A stretch of 64,000 bases of DNA from Mucilaginibacter inviolabilis (lineage in GTDB: Bacteria > Bacteroidota > Bacteroidia > Sphingobacteriales > Sphingobacteriaceae), in the NCBI RefSeq assembly GCF_011089895.1, contig NZ_JAANAT010000003.1, positions 682,001 through 746,000 on the forward strand, in the 5' to 3' direction. The notes below the pieces were generated by a model. The model was not told the DNA's origin, ran no database searches, and saw only the letters and a list, made by a program, of their open reading frames with translations. The position numbers and the translations under genes were made by a program. This document shows positions 19,574 through 28,392 of this stretch, piece by piece (within the stretch, counting starts at the first letter, position 1; each line of letters opens with the position of its first letter).

Positions 19574-20572
19574 ATGACATCTCCTAAATCACTTACTAAA
19601 ACACGTTGGGTTATTGATGCCAATCGTGTAGTTGTATATCCTTCCCGTATAGCTTATCCGCTCGGTATATTAGTGGCCCTTGTTTTTGTGGGCATCATGG
19701 TAACTTATTTAACATCTGCGCAGGGCGGAACGTCTGTTTCAATCACCTTTTTTATTTTCCTGGTGGTGATACCCTTGTTGTTTCTGGGATATGGAAATAC
19801 TTATGTGGAGTTTGACGGATCAAGGGGTACCATGCAAAGAAAGTTCTTCGGGATTATCCCGGGTAAAACCGTATCCATGAACGATCTTCATGGCATTAAT
19901 GTAGTTACCCAGAACGGAGGCTATAATTACAGGATGTTTTTAAAAAGAGACAGATATGGCAGGGGAATCATTGTATCTTCGGGCTATAGAAAAAATACCG
20001 ATGCTAATGCACAGGCATTTGTAGATCAGGTAGTGCCGGTTATACATGGTTATTTAGATCAGTATGGCAGCGTAGTTGGTAGCGCACCGCAGCCTATTAC
20101 ATCCTATAAGTATTATAACAACACGGGAGGTTCTTATACCATAAAAAGCAAAAAAATAGCGATTGTTATTTTTAGCCTTATATTTTTTGCTGTTGGTATT
20201 TATGCATGGGTAGCTCATTGGGCAGAAGATGTAAGTTCCACACAAAAAATACTGGTAGTGGTGATATGCCTGGGTTTAGGCCTGATGGTTCTTCAGGCTG
20301 CTTTTGTGAAAATAGTTTTTGATACAGGATCTCAAACCATTATCAAGACAGGCCCTCTCGGATTAGGTAACAAATCTATCTCATTTAGTGATTTTGCCGG
20401 TTTTCAAACTATACGTAAAAGCACCAACATGGTGTATACGGGTACAGAAGTGCATATGTATTACCGCTTCCCAAATTCTGAAAAGCAGGGAACTATCCTG
20501 TTGCACGCATTTAAATCGAGCGGAGAAATAGAGCGTTTTCTGGAAGAGACACGCAGCATTATGAAGATATAA
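19574..20572 (+). CDS. membrane protein of unknown function
   Basis: The 332-residue protein has two paired hydrophobic regions: near residues 28-75 (IAYPLGILVALVFVGIMV and VSITFFIFLVVIPLLFLGY) and near 190-240 (IAIVIFSLIFFAVGIYAW and ILVVVICLGLGLMVLQAA). Each pair is followed by a beta-rich cytoplasmic stretch (FDGSRGTMQRKFFGIIPG; FDTGSQTIIKTGPLGLGN), suggesting two repeated PH-like halves. ATG at 19574 is preferred; a GTG at 19553 is also in frame. The gene is monocistronic and followed by a strong terminator. I cannot name a function. Confidence 0.72.
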   Translation: MTSPKSLTKTRWVIDANRVVVYPSRIAYPLGILVALVFVGIMVTYLTSAQGGTSVSITFFIFLVVIPLLFLGYGNTYVEFDGSRGTMQRKFFGIIPGKTVSMNDLHGINVVTQNGGYNYRMFLKRDRYGRGIIVSSGYRKNTDANAQAFVDQVVPVIHGYLDQYGSVVGSAPQPITSYKYYNNTGGSYTIKSKKIAIVIFSLIFFAVGIYAWVAHWAEDVSSTQKILVVVICLGLGLMVLQAAFVKIVFDTGSQTIIKTGPLGLGNKSISFSDFAGFQTIRKSTNMVYTGTEVHMYYRFPNSEKQGTILLHAFKSSGEIERFLEETRSIMKI

Positions 20573-20586
20573 TAGAAACTACAATA

Positions 20587-20642
20587 CATGTAAAAAAATA
20601 ATGCCGAAAGCGTTCCGCCTTTCGGCATTATTTTTTTACATG
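20587..20642 (+). terminator. strong bidirectional terminator after the 19.6 kb gene
   Basis: AATGCCGAAAG and CTTTCGGCATT form the stem, extended by A-rich and T-rich flanks so that CATGTAAAAAAATAATGCC matches its complement on the right. The T-run downstream on plus, and the A-run on the left, allow termination in both directions. Confidence 0.9.
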
Positions 20643-20721
20643 AAATTTTTTTCATGTAACAGTAGGATTTAATGAAATTTAAATGCTTTCTTAGCGTTAT
20701 GTAACAAAAAAATTACATAAC

Positions 20722-21729
20722 ATGAGAAAAATACCCCTATTGATGCTCGTGGTGATCCTTTGTGCCTGCAAAAAAAACAACCAGGAAGTCGCCATTGAAA
20801 AAAACAAAACCAACGCAAGCGTAAACATCGACTACCAGCAGGAGATGCGCAATTTTGTGATCGGGATAAGTAAATATGCTAAAAGCGCGAATCCCAAATT
20901 TGCCGTTATACCGCAAAACGGTATTTCATTGGTAACGGTTGATGGCGAGAAAACAAGTGCACCTAGCACCGCCTACCTCAACGCTATTGATGGTAACGGA
21001 CAGGAAGATCTGTACTATGGTTATGACAATGATGACCAGGCAACAACTACTAAAGTTACTGATGAATTAAGGAGCTTCCTGGATATTTCAAAAAATAACG
21101 GAAAAAAGATCCTGGTTACCGATTATTGCTCAACGCCATCAAACATGACCCGGTCATATAAGGTTAATGACGATAACGGTTATATTTCATTCGCGGCAGA
21201 TGAAAGAGAATTGAATAACATCCCAGACTTTCCCGCGAAGATCAATAAGGAGAATGCTAATGTGATTACCTCGATTAGCCAGGCCAAAAACTTTTTGTAC
21301 CTCATTAATAATGCCGATAATTTTACTTCGAAAGCGGATTTTATTAAGGCAGTTACAGCTACAAATTATGATGCTTTGATTATGGATGCCTATTTTGAGA
21401 AAGTGGCCTTTACCAGCGCCGAAGTTAATGCCCTGAAAAAGAAAGCAAACGGTGGCAAGCGTATCGTTATTTCCTACATGTCAATCGGCGAAGCAGAGAA
21501 TTACCGTTATTACTGGCAAAATACCTGGAAACCAGGTAACCCTGTTTGGCTGGACGCGGAGAATCCTAAATGGAAAGGAAATTATAAAGTAAAATACTGG
21601 AATAAGACCTGGCAAAACATTATTTACGGCAACGATGCTTCTTATCTGAAAAAGATACTCAATGCCGGTTTTGATGGTGTTTACCTCGATATTATTGATG
21701 CCTTTGAGTATTACGAAGGTAAAAACTAG
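20722..21729 (+). CDS. lipoprotein, GH114 endo-alpha-1,4-polygalactosaminidase-like
   Basis: The start MRKIPLLMLVVILCAC is a lipoprotein signal with the modified Cys at residue 16, so the protein is anchored in a membrane. The rest is a TIM-barrel of the GH114/TM1410 family: IVISYMSIGEAENYRYYW and GFDGVYLDIIDAFEYYE are the two hallmark strands, and their Asp and Glu residues are the likely catalytic groups. Family members act on galactosamine-containing polysaccharides. The 335 residues are a normal length. A terminator at 21776-21812 follows, so it is expressed alone. Confidence 0.87.
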   Translation: MRKIPLLMLVVILCACKKNNQEVAIEKNKTNASVNIDYQQEMRNFVIGISKYAKSANPKFAVIPQNGISLVTVDGEKTSAPSTAYLNAIDGNGQEDLYYGYDNDDQATTTKVTDELRSFLDISKNNGKKILVTDYCSTPSNMTRSYKVNDDNGYISFAADERELNNIPDFPAKINKENANVITSISQAKNFLYLINNADNFTSKADFIKAVTATNYDALIMDAYFEKVAFTSAEVNALKKKANGGKRIVISYMSIGEAENYRYYWQNTWKPGNPVWLDAENPKWKGNYKVKYWNKTWQNIIYGNDASYLKKILNAGFDGVYLDIIDAFEYYEGKN

Positions 21730-21775
21730 TACAGAAGATTAGGTTAACCTGCTCACCCCCATCTTTTGATGGGTC

Positions 21776-21812
21776 GCCCTCTTTTCGCCTGCAATGGAAA
21801 GGGGGCTTTTTT
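21776..21812 (+). terminator. terminator after the GH114 gene
   Basis: GCCCTCTTTTC (21776-21786) pairs with GAAAGGGGGC (21797-21806) and is followed by six Ts. The stem has one mismatch. Confidence 0.7.
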
Positions 21813-21881
21813 ATGGAGAGGCAATTACACTGCTGCTGGCAGCAGAAATATTTCTGCTTAGCATATTTATTATATTTGAAA

Positions 21882-22754
21882 ATGGAATTAAGTCAAACAA
21901 AATCAGAAATTAAGAGATCGATTTCTGTATATCTCTTACTTACTTTATTCTTCAGCACTATCGTTTGGATATTAACCCTTCATGGGGGCACGGGCCGGAT
22001 TGGCGGCCGTATATATGGATATGGTATTATGTGGTGCCCGGCCCTGGCAACTTACCTAACGTGTAAAATACTCAAACTCGACTTTAAGGGTTTAGGGTGG
22101 CAATGGGGTAACCCGAAATACCAGGTTTGGGCTTATTTTATACCGCTGATATACGCGGTGATCAGCTATGGTATTATCTGGGTGATGGGATGGGGCGGAT
22201 TTTATAATAAACAGTTCATCAAAGAAGCCGAGCAATCGCTGGGTTGGAGTAATCTTCCTGATAGCGTTTTTATTCCCTTGTTTTTCCTGGTTAATGGCGT
22301 TATAGGCTTTTTTGCAAGCATGTCTACTGCCTTGGGCGAGGAGATAGGATGGCGGGGCTTCCTGGTACCCCGGCTTAGTAAAATTAGCGGCTTCACTGCT
22401 ACTTCTTTGATAACCGGCATTATCTGGGCTGTATGGCACTATCCTTTAATTGTATGGGGAACCTATAACGGGGGCACACCTTTCTGGTACAGCTTAACTT
22501 GTTTTACGGTAGCTATAGTAAGTATGAGTTTCATTTGCACCTGGTTCAGACTAAAATCAGGTAGCTTGTGGACCGGTGTTATGCTGCATGCCAGCCATAA
22601 CCTTTTTGTTCAAAGTTTTTTTACCCCGATAACCGTTGCTAACGCGCAGACCAAGTATTTTGCCGATGAATTCGGAGCGGCTTTAGCCGTTGTATCTGTT
22701 TGCTTCGCCATTTACTTTTGGACAAGACGTAAGGAATTAAGTGTAGCTGGGTAA
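21882..22754 (+). CDS. CPBP-family intramembrane metalloprotease
   Basis: This is a polytopic CAAX-protease-like/bacteriocin-processing (CPBP, Abi) protein with about eight hydrophobic helices. The active-site motifs are present: EEIGWRGFLVP near residues 160-170 (the Glu pair), a HYPLIVWG motif near 195, and HASHNLF near 245. Members are membrane glutamic-type proteases or, in some cases, scaffolds without known substrate. ATG at 21882 gives 290 residues, beginning MELSQTKSEIKRS; the longer reading runs into the preceding terminator. The gene is followed by a strong terminator. The substrate is unknown. Confidence 0.88.
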   Translation: MELSQTKSEIKRSISVYLLLTLFFSTIVWILTLHGGTGRIGGRIYGYGIMWCPALATYLTCKILKLDFKGLGWQWGNPKYQVWAYFIPLIYAVISYGIIWVMGWGGFYNKQFIKEAEQSLGWSNLPDSVFIPLFFLVNGVIGFFASMSTALGEEIGWRGFLVPRLSKISGFTATSLITGIIWAVWHYPLIVWGTYNGGTPFWYSLTCFTVAIVSMSFICTWFRLKSGSLWTGVMLHASHNLFVQSFFTPITVANAQTKYFADEFGAALAVVSVCFAIYFWTRRKELSVAG

Positions 22755-22815
22755 AGCCAACAAGCGCAAATAAACACTCGGCAATTGACTCACCCCGACA
22801 TCGCTGCGCTCGTCA

Positions 22816-22856
22816 CCCCTCTATGCGCGAAGCGCATAGAGGGGTTTTTATTTTAT
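22816..22856 (+). terminator. strong terminator after the CPBP protease
   Basis: CCCCTCTATGCGC (22816-22828), a GAA loop and GCGCATAGAGGGG (22832-22844) form a 13-bp perfect stem, followed by a T-rich tail (22845-22860). Confidence 0.9.
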
Positions 22857-22859
22857 TTT

Positions 22860-22942
22860 TGTCATCCTGAGGAACGAAGGATCTATTCTTCAAATTGAAA
22901 AGTTCAATAATAGATGCTTCACTACGTTCAGCATGACAAATC
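22860..22942. repeat. GTCAT...ATGAC inverted repeat
   Basis: The left arm starts TTGTCATCCTGAGGAACG at about 22860. The right arm is its imperfect complement ending at 22941 (GTTCAGCATGACAAA). This element belongs to the widely dispersed class of CGTCAT-ended repeats also seen at 9243, 28027, 36209, 40255 and 63872. Confidence 0.7.
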
Positions 22943-23004
22943 TATTTTTTTACCTCCGGCGAAGCATAGACCGGGTGAGTAGGCTCTGCGCCAAAAATGT
23001 GTTT

Positions 23005-23880
23005 TTACTTACCCCAGTTATCCCATGCGGCCTTAGCAATTTGGGCTATAACGCCTTCCCGTTCTTCAGTATCTGCATAGGTATCTGCAATAAATACGGC
23101 TATCAACAGGTGCTTATTATTAGGCAGGGTAATAATGCCAACGTCATTAGTGGTGCGGGTAAGGCCGTAATGGGTACCGGATGAACCTGGTTTATGGGCA
23201 ACAACGGCCTGGGCCGGGAGCATGCCTTTTAATCGTTTTGCACCTGGTCCGGATTTGATCATAAGGTTCAGCAATAATTCATTATGCGAGCGATTAAGCA
23301 GCTGCCCGGCATAAAACTTTTTTAATAAAAGTAGCATCGCTTCGGGTTTTACCCAGTTGCGGTATTGTACCCAATCATCAGATACCTGTACCATTTCGGT
23401 GGTGCTGATAGCTATATCCCGGATGCCGACGCTATGTATGTACTGATTTATCTTTTGACAGCCACCCAAAATCCTGATGAGTACATCACAGGCGCTGCCA
23501 TCACTGTCTGAAACATTATAACGCAAAAGCTCCAATATGGAAAGGGTGACACCATGGGCATAACGATCGCGAATAGGGCTAACACCTACCGGGATAATTT
23601 CAGTCGGACTTACCTTTACCTGCTGGTTAAGGGATAGCCGGCCCAATTCTACCTGGTGTAATACCGCAATCGCGATGGGTAATTTATAAACACTTTGCAT
23701 CGGGAATTTATCACCCGCACGATAATTCACCGTATCACCGGTTTCAACAATCATGGCCGAAACGCCTACCTGCGCTTTAATACCAGAGGCAATTTTAATA
23801 ACCTGCTGCCGGATGGATTGAGGCTGACTAAAAGTATAAAGCGGTAAAAAGAGCAGTAGATATAAAAAGCGTTTCATCAT
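23005..23880 (-). CDS. class A beta-lactamase, subclass A2-like
   Basis: This periplasmic serine enzyme should hydrolyse beta-lactams. After a signal peptide (LLLFLPLYTFSQ) the class A motifs appear: S63-V-Y-K66 (SxxK), S126-D-G128 at the SDN position, Glu162 in the omega loop, and K230-P-G232 at the KTG position. The spacing and the segment DDWVQYRNW match subclass A2 of Bacteroidota. SDG and KPG both differ from the classical SDN and KTG, so activity or spectrum may differ. It has its own minus-strand unit. No mobile element is near, so it looks intrinsic. Confidence 0.9.
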   Translation of the reverse strand: MMKRFLYLLLFLPLYTFSQPQSIRQQVIKIASGIKAQVGVSAMIVETGDTVNYRAGDKFPMQSVYKLPIAIAVLHQVELGRLSLNQQVKVSPTEIIPVGVSPIRDRYAHGVTLSILELLRYNVSDSDGSACDVLIRILGGCQKINQYIHSVGIRDIAISTTEMVQVSDDWVQYRNWVKPEAMLLLLKKFYAGQLLNRSHNELLLNLMIKSGPGAKRLKGMLPAQAVVAHKPGSSGTHYGLTRTTNDVGIITLPNNKHLLIAVFIADTYADTEEREGVIAQIAKAAWDNWGK

Positions 23881-23964
23881 ACAATCAATAAATAATGCGT
23901 GGGTAAGCCAACAAAACTATTAAAAGTGAAATGATAATAGATCGCTTTTCTTTTTTAAAGAATC

Positions 23965-24025
23965 GCCATAGCGTTTTTAAACGCAAACCCAAGTTAAGCA
24001 CCCGTTGCAAACGAGCGCAAGTAAA
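23965..24025. repeat. half copy of composite palindromic element D
   Basis: The stretch from GCGTTTTTAAACGCAAACCC to CAAACGAGCGCAAG at 23971-24021 matches 34903-34953 with three substitutions and one length difference. The outer left arm present in the second copy is missing here. The hairpin GCGTTT-T-AAACGC is retained. The 64-residue ORF over this site is an artefact of the repeat. The rest of 23881-24180 shows only a weak hairpin ATGGCA-N5-TGCCAT at 24140-24156. Confidence 0.8.
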
Positions 24026-24184
24026 AAAACGTTATAAGCAAAGGCTGGTTAAAAACCAAAACCCCGTCAAACAACTTCCTTGTTTAAAAGTTTATAAAAA
24101 GTGTAATAAAAACAATCAATTCTAACAGAAATAACATTTATGGCAGTTTTTGCCATTATTGAGTAAAATACTTTACATTTCGGT

Positions 24185-24213
24185 TTGAAAAGAAAAAAGC
24201 TGCGCTAACTTTA
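24185..24213 (+). promoter_or_regulatory. candidate promoter of the pentose phosphate operon
   Basis: TTG (24185-24187), 18 bases, then TAACTTTA (24206-24213) resemble the Bacteroidota consensus TTG-N19-TAnnTTTG. Transcription would begin near 24220, giving a leader of about 140 bases before the glucokinase gene. Confidence 0.5.
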
Positions 24214-24359
24214 CCTCTGTGCTTATTGTATTAATTACACCAATTTAATTGAATAATTAACAATCAGATATTATTAAAAATGTGATATTTACGTGCGGGA
24301 TTTTTTTAACCGGTTTAATTAACAGTCTGCCGCACCTAAATACAGCTAAATCTATACGA

Positions 24360-25109
24360 ATGAAGAACACGCCAACCAAGGTAAAAGTCCTCTCCATCGA
24401 TATCGGTGGGTCACATATCAAAGCCACCATCCTTAACGAAAAGGGCGAATTGAAAATGGACTATGATAAAATTGTAACACCCGCGCCCGCAAGTCCCGAA
24501 AATCTGATAAAAGCCATCAAGACCCTGGTGAAGAATTTTCCTTCCTATGATTATATATCGGTAGGTTTTCCGGGATATGTAAAAGGCGGCGTTATCAAAA
24601 CGGCGCCAAACTTAGGTACCAAATTATGGACCGGGTTTGATCTGAGTACAAAACTAGGCGAGGCATTAGGCAAGCCAGCCAAAGTGGTAAATGATGCGGA
24701 TATGCAGGGCCTTGGTGTGGTTGATGGCAAAGGCCTGGAAATGGTAATAACCCTGGGTACCGGTTTTGGTACAGCTTTGCTAATGGATGGTCATTTATTG
24801 CCCCACCTGGAATTGTCGCAATTGCCTGTTAAAACCGATAAAAACTATGATGAGTATATCGGTGAGAAGGCATTGGAAAAATATGGCAAGGAAAGATGGA
24901 ACAAACGGATGCAGAAAGTTTTTGAGATTTTAAAAACTGTATTCAATTACGACACTTTATATATAGGCGGCGGCAACTCCGATAAGCTTACTTTTAAGCT
25001 GGATAAAAATATGAAGATAGTAACCAATGCCGATGGTATAAAAGGCGGCTCACGGTTATGGCTTTCTGACGCCGAGAGCAGAATTACAAAAGCAACACCA
25101 ACTAAATAA
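24360..25109 (+). CDS. ROK-family (polyphosphate) glucokinase
   Basis: The product phosphorylates glucose to glucose-6-phosphate, feeding the pentose phosphate genes downstream. The ROK/ASKHA signs are the phosphate-binding SIDIGGSHIKAT near residue 11, VNDADMQGLG with the catalytic Asp (VND), LGTGFGTALL, and YIGGGNSDKL. The absence of the zinc-finger of repressor-type ROK proteins and the VND variant place it close to polyphosphate/ATP glucokinases; use of polyphosphate is inference. ATG at 24360 gives 249 residues; the upstream in-frame ATG adds an unlikely hydrophobic tail. It lies 22 bases before tkt. Confidence 0.87.
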   Translation: MKNTPTKVKVLSIDIGGSHIKATILNEKGELKMDYDKIVTPAPASPENLIKAIKTLVKNFPSYDYISVGFPGYVKGGVIKTAPNLGTKLWTGFDLSTKLGEALGKPAKVVNDADMQGLGVVDGKGLEMVITLGTGFGTALLMDGHLLPHLELSQLPVKTDKNYDEYIGEKALEKYGKERWNKRMQKVFEILKTVFNYDTLYIGGGNSDKLTFKLDKNMKIVTNADGIKGGSRLWLSDAESRITKATPTK

Positions 25110-25131
25110 AATCATACACACCGAATTAACA

Positions 25132-27135
25132 ATGGAAAATACGAAAGACATTGAAAAATTGGCGATAGATACCGTACGGGTATTATCTGCCGATGCAGTA
25201 CAAAAAGCAAACTCTGGTCACCCTGGAACCGCGATGGCTCTTGCACCAATGGGGCACGTTTTATGGTCAAAATTTTTAAACTATAACCCTAAAAACCCGG
25301 ATTGGGCAAACCGCGACAGATTTATCCTTTCGGCAGGTCACGCCTGTATATTACAGTACAGCTTTTTGTATTTAACGGGATATGATTTGAGTTTGGATGA
25401 TATCAAACAATTCCGCCAGCTGAACAGCAAAACTGCCGGTCACCCGGAATATGGTTTGGCTCCTGGTGTGGATGTTACTACCGGTCCGCTGGGTCAAGGT
25501 TTTGCCAATGGTGTAGGTTTCGCCATAGCGCAAAAACATTTGGCAGCACGTTACAACAAACCAGGTTTCGACCTTTTTAACTACAATATTTACGCAATCA
25601 CCAGCGATGGCGACATGATGGAAGGTGTAACATCAGAAGCAGCATCACTGGCCGGTCATCTACAACTGGGTAATTTAATTTACCTGTATGATGATAACCA
25701 CATCTCTATTGAAGGCAGTACCGATATTGCTTTTAATGAAGATGTAAGCGCCCGTTTCCGTGCATACGGCTGGCAGGTACAGGAAGTATCTGATGTAAAT
25801 GATACCCATGCTTTAGAATTGGCTTTGATCAACGCTAAATCCGAAACACAAAAGCCATCACTGATCCGTGTTCGCTCATTGATCGCTTATGGTAGTCCAA
25901 ATAAATCGGGTACTGCAGGTTCACACGGTTCGCCGCTGGGTGCCGACGAAATAAAACTGGTTAAACAGTTCTTTGGTTTCGATCCTGAAAAATCATTCAA
26001 CGTGCCAGACGAGGTAATCAAATACTACCACGAAAAAGGTGCTAAAGGCGAAGGCAAAGAGGAAAAGTGGAACAAACTATTTGCCGACTATAAAGCCAAA
26101 TACCCAGAACTGGCTGCCGAGTACGAAGCCGCATTTAAAGGTGAACTACCAGCAGGCTGGGCAGATAAACTGCCGGTATTTAAAGCCTCTGACCCTAAAA
26201 TGGCAACCCGCCAGGCATCTGGTAAAGTGTTGAACGCTGTTGCAGCAAACCTGCCCAACCTGATTGGTGGCGCGGCCGACTTAGCTCCATCAACAGATAC
26301 CAACCTGAAAGAATATAACTCATTCACTTCTGAAGACAGGCATGGCCGTAACTTCCACTTTGGTATCCGTGAGCATGCCATGGGTTCGGCTTTAAATGGT
26401 ATGGCTTTAACAAAAGGCCTGTTGCCATTTGGTGCTACCTTCCTGCAATTTGCTGATTATATGCGCCCGCCGATCCGTTTGGCAGCCATTATGAAAGTGA
26501 GCCCGATATTTGTTTATACCCATGATAGTATCGGTTTAGGTGAAGATGGTACAACCCACCAGCCAATCGAGCACTTAGCAACATTGCGTGCCATCCCTAA
26601 CGTAACCGTTATCCGTCCGGCTGATGCAAACGAAACCGCATTTGCGTGGAAAGTGGCTATCGAGAAAAAAGGTGGTCCTACTGTATTGGTGTTCACCCGT
26701 CAGGGTTTGCCTATCCTTGACCAGGATAAATATGGTAAAGCCAGTGATTTGGAAAAAGGCGCATACATTGTATCAGAAGGCAGCAAAGGTCCGGATCTGA
26801 TCCTGATAGCAACCGGCTCTGAAGTATCGTTGATTATGGAAGCCCAAACTAAGTTAGAAGCCGAAGGTATCTCCACCCGTGTGGTAAGTTTCCCATCATG
26901 GGAGTTGTTCGAGAAACAGGATGCCGCTTATAAAGAAAAGATATTCCCCAAAGCAAACCGCAAACGTTTGGCTGTAGAAATGGCATCCCCAATGGGCTGG
27001 CACAAATACACTACCGACGAAGGCGATATGCTGGGCATGACCACCTTTGGCGAGTCGGCACCTGCAGAAGACCTGTACAAACACTTTGGTTTTACGGTAG
27101 AGAACGTAGTAGCCCGCGCTAAAGCTTTGTTATAG
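25132..27135 (+). CDS. tkt: transketolase
   Basis: Transketolase moves two-carbon units between sugar phosphates in the non-oxidative pentose phosphate pathway, with thiamine diphosphate. The protein has all three domains at 667 residues. SGHPGTAMALAPMGHVLW and GPLGQGFANGVGFA lie in the N-terminal domain, SDGDMMEG...DDNHISIEG is the cofactor-binding part, and FHFGIREHAMGSALNGM opens the pyrimidine domain. The sequence is intact and close to the family. The gene is second in the operon. The TAG at 27133-27135 is followed within five bases by an AGTATCA-type stem-loop array. Confidence 0.97.
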   Translation: MENTKDIEKLAIDTVRVLSADAVQKANSGHPGTAMALAPMGHVLWSKFLNYNPKNPDWANRDRFILSAGHACILQYSFLYLTGYDLSLDDIKQFRQLNSKTAGHPEYGLAPGVDVTTGPLGQGFANGVGFAIAQKHLAARYNKPGFDLFNYNIYAITSDGDMMEGVTSEAASLAGHLQLGNLIYLYDDNHISIEGSTDIAFNEDVSARFRAYGWQVQEVSDVNDTHALELALINAKSETQKPSLIRVRSLIAYGSPNKSGTAGSHGSPLGADEIKLVKQFFGFDPEKSFNVPDEVIKYYHEKGAKGEGKEEKWNKLFADYKAKYPELAAEYEAAFKGELPAGWADKLPVFKASDPKMATRQASGKVLNAVAANLPNLIGGAADLAPSTDTNLKEYNSFTSEDRHGRNFHFGIREHAMGSALNGMALTKGLLPFGATFLQFADYMRPPIRLAAIMKVSPIFVYTHDSIGLGEDGTTHQPIEHLATLRAIPNVTVIRPADANETAFAWKVAIEKKGGPTVLVFTRQGLPILDQDKYGKASDLEKGAYIVSEGSKGPDLILIATGSEVSLIMEAQTKLEAEGISTRVVSFPSWELFEKQDAAYKEKIFPKANRKRLAVEMASPMGWHKYTTDEGDMLGMTTFGESAPAEDLYKHFGFTVENVVARAKALL

Positions 27136-27139
27136 TGGT

Positions 27140-27255
27140 TTAGTATCAAGTAGTTAGTATCAAGTATCAAGAAAATGTTTTACATCTTGATATTTGGTAC
27201 TGGTTAAAAAGACAATGAAAAGTCTTGATACTTGATACTAGCTACTTGATACTAA
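27140..27255. repeat. AGTATCA heptamer stem-loop, copy W1 (between tkt and rpiA)
   Basis: Left arm 27140-27172 is made of 7-mers of the AGTATCA type in tandem. Right arm 27223-27255 is its reverse complement with a single mismatch over 33 bases. The 50-base loop has no clear relation to the loop of copy W2. The right arm ends eight bases before the rpiA start codon. Confidence 0.92.
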
Positions 27256-27262
27256 TAAAAAT

Positions 27263-27970
27263 ATGGATTGGAATAGCAATTTAATCACAAACCTGGAATG
27301 GTCGTCGGAGATCACCCACATCAGCGGTAAGCAGAAGGTGGCCGATGAAATTGCCGCGAAGGTAAAGGATGGCGATATCCTGGGCGTGGGCTCGGGCTCG
27401 ACCGCTTACCTGGCCCTCGTTGCTATAGCCAAAAGGATAAAGGAAGAAAAGCTGAACGTAAAGGCCATCCCTACATCGCTGGAGCTATCCATGTTTTGCA
27501 GCAAACTGGGCGTGCCTTTAACATCCCTGTATGAAAACAAACCCGACTGGCTGTTTGATGGCGCCGATGAGGTCGACCCCAACAACAGCCTGATCAAAGG
27601 GCGCGGCGGGGCCATGTTTAAAGAAAAACTACTCATCAGCTCGAGCGAGGTAAGCTATATTATTGTTGACGATTCGAAAATGGTAACTAAATTAGGCGCG
27701 AATTTTCCCGTTCCGGTTGAGGTATTTCCGCAGGCCTTGTTGTATGCAGAAAAAGAACTGCAGCAACTGGGTGCTAACGACATTCTGCTTCGCCCGGCAA
27801 AGGGTAAAGACGGACCGGTAATTACCGAGAACGGCAACATGATACTGGATTGTAAATTTGATGAGATAGGCAGCACGATGGAACGGGATATCAAATCGAT
27901 CACCGGCGTTATTGAAAGCGGGCTTTTTATAGGCTATAACCTGCAAATTTTGGTGGCGTCGAATACGTAG
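27263..27970 (+). CDS. rpiA: ribose-5-phosphate isomerase A
   Basis: RpiA interconverts ribose-5-phosphate and ribulose-5-phosphate. The active-site loops are all there: GVGSGSTAYLAL, the acidic DGADEVD near residue 95, and KGRGGAMFKEK near 112. The 235 residues match the family. The first 20 residues (MDWNSNLITNLEWSSEITHI) are a short extra tail ahead of the usual start region; the next in-frame Met is internal to the domain, so I keep 27263. The gene lies between tkt and tal in the same operon. Confidence 0.95.
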   Translation: MDWNSNLITNLEWSSEITHISGKQKVADEIAAKVKDGDILGVGSGSTAYLALVAIAKRIKEEKLNVKAIPTSLELSMFCSKLGVPLTSLYENKPDWLFDGADEVDPNNSLIKGRGGAMFKEKLLISSSEVSYIIVDDSKMVTKLGANFPVPVEVFPQALLYAEKELQQLGANDILLRPAKGKDGPVITENGNMILDCKFDEIGSTMERDIKSITGVIESGLFIGYNLQILVASNT

Positions 27971-28200
27971 GGAAGGGATAATGGATTTGGGGAGCAAGGA
28001 ATAAGGACTCTGAAAAGAAAAAGGGTGTCATGCTGAGCTTGTCGAAGCATGGTGTAGTGGCCTCTGCGCACAACCCTTCGACAAGTTCAGGGTGACAGCC
28101 TCTCCCGTTGTTTGTGTCCTCACAAACAACCCGTGTTTGGGCAATCAAGAATAGTTGTTTGTGAGGACACAAACAACGGGGATGAATGAATTATGTCTTT
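27971..28200. repeat. two inverted repeats in the rpiA-tal spacer
   Basis: GTCATGCTGAGCTTGTCGAA (28027 onward) pairs imperfectly with TTCGACAAGTTCAGGGTGAC ending near 28096, a GTCAT-type element. Next to it, 28104-28130 and 28154-28180 are perfect 27-base complements. Each of these arms also folds on itself (GTTGTTTGTG...CACAAACAAC). The spacer 27971-28392 has no gene I can support; 28200-28392 shows no structure I recognise beyond a low-complexity stretch near tal. Confidence 0.85.
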
Positions 28201-28392
28201 TTAAAAGTCTCACCTTTTAGGGGGAGATTTAGAGGGGGCTAAATGATACTCAGGTTACCTGTTTTACAATATAAATTAGGAACTTTAACCTATAATACAA
28301 ATGCAGGCGGTTGGGGAGGTAAAACCGCCATTGGCACAAAAAATACATCTACCTCATAAATTGAATTTTGAACTTTAAAACAACCTAATAAA

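Noticed and set aside
23931..24125. 64-residue Lys/Arg-rich frame
   Set aside because: It covers the half copy of element D and has no recognisable features; basic composition results from AAA and CGC words of the repeat.
24214..24359. Riboswitch in the long leader of the glucokinase gene
   Set aside because: Only weak AT-rich stems are visible and no known aptamer consensus could be matched.
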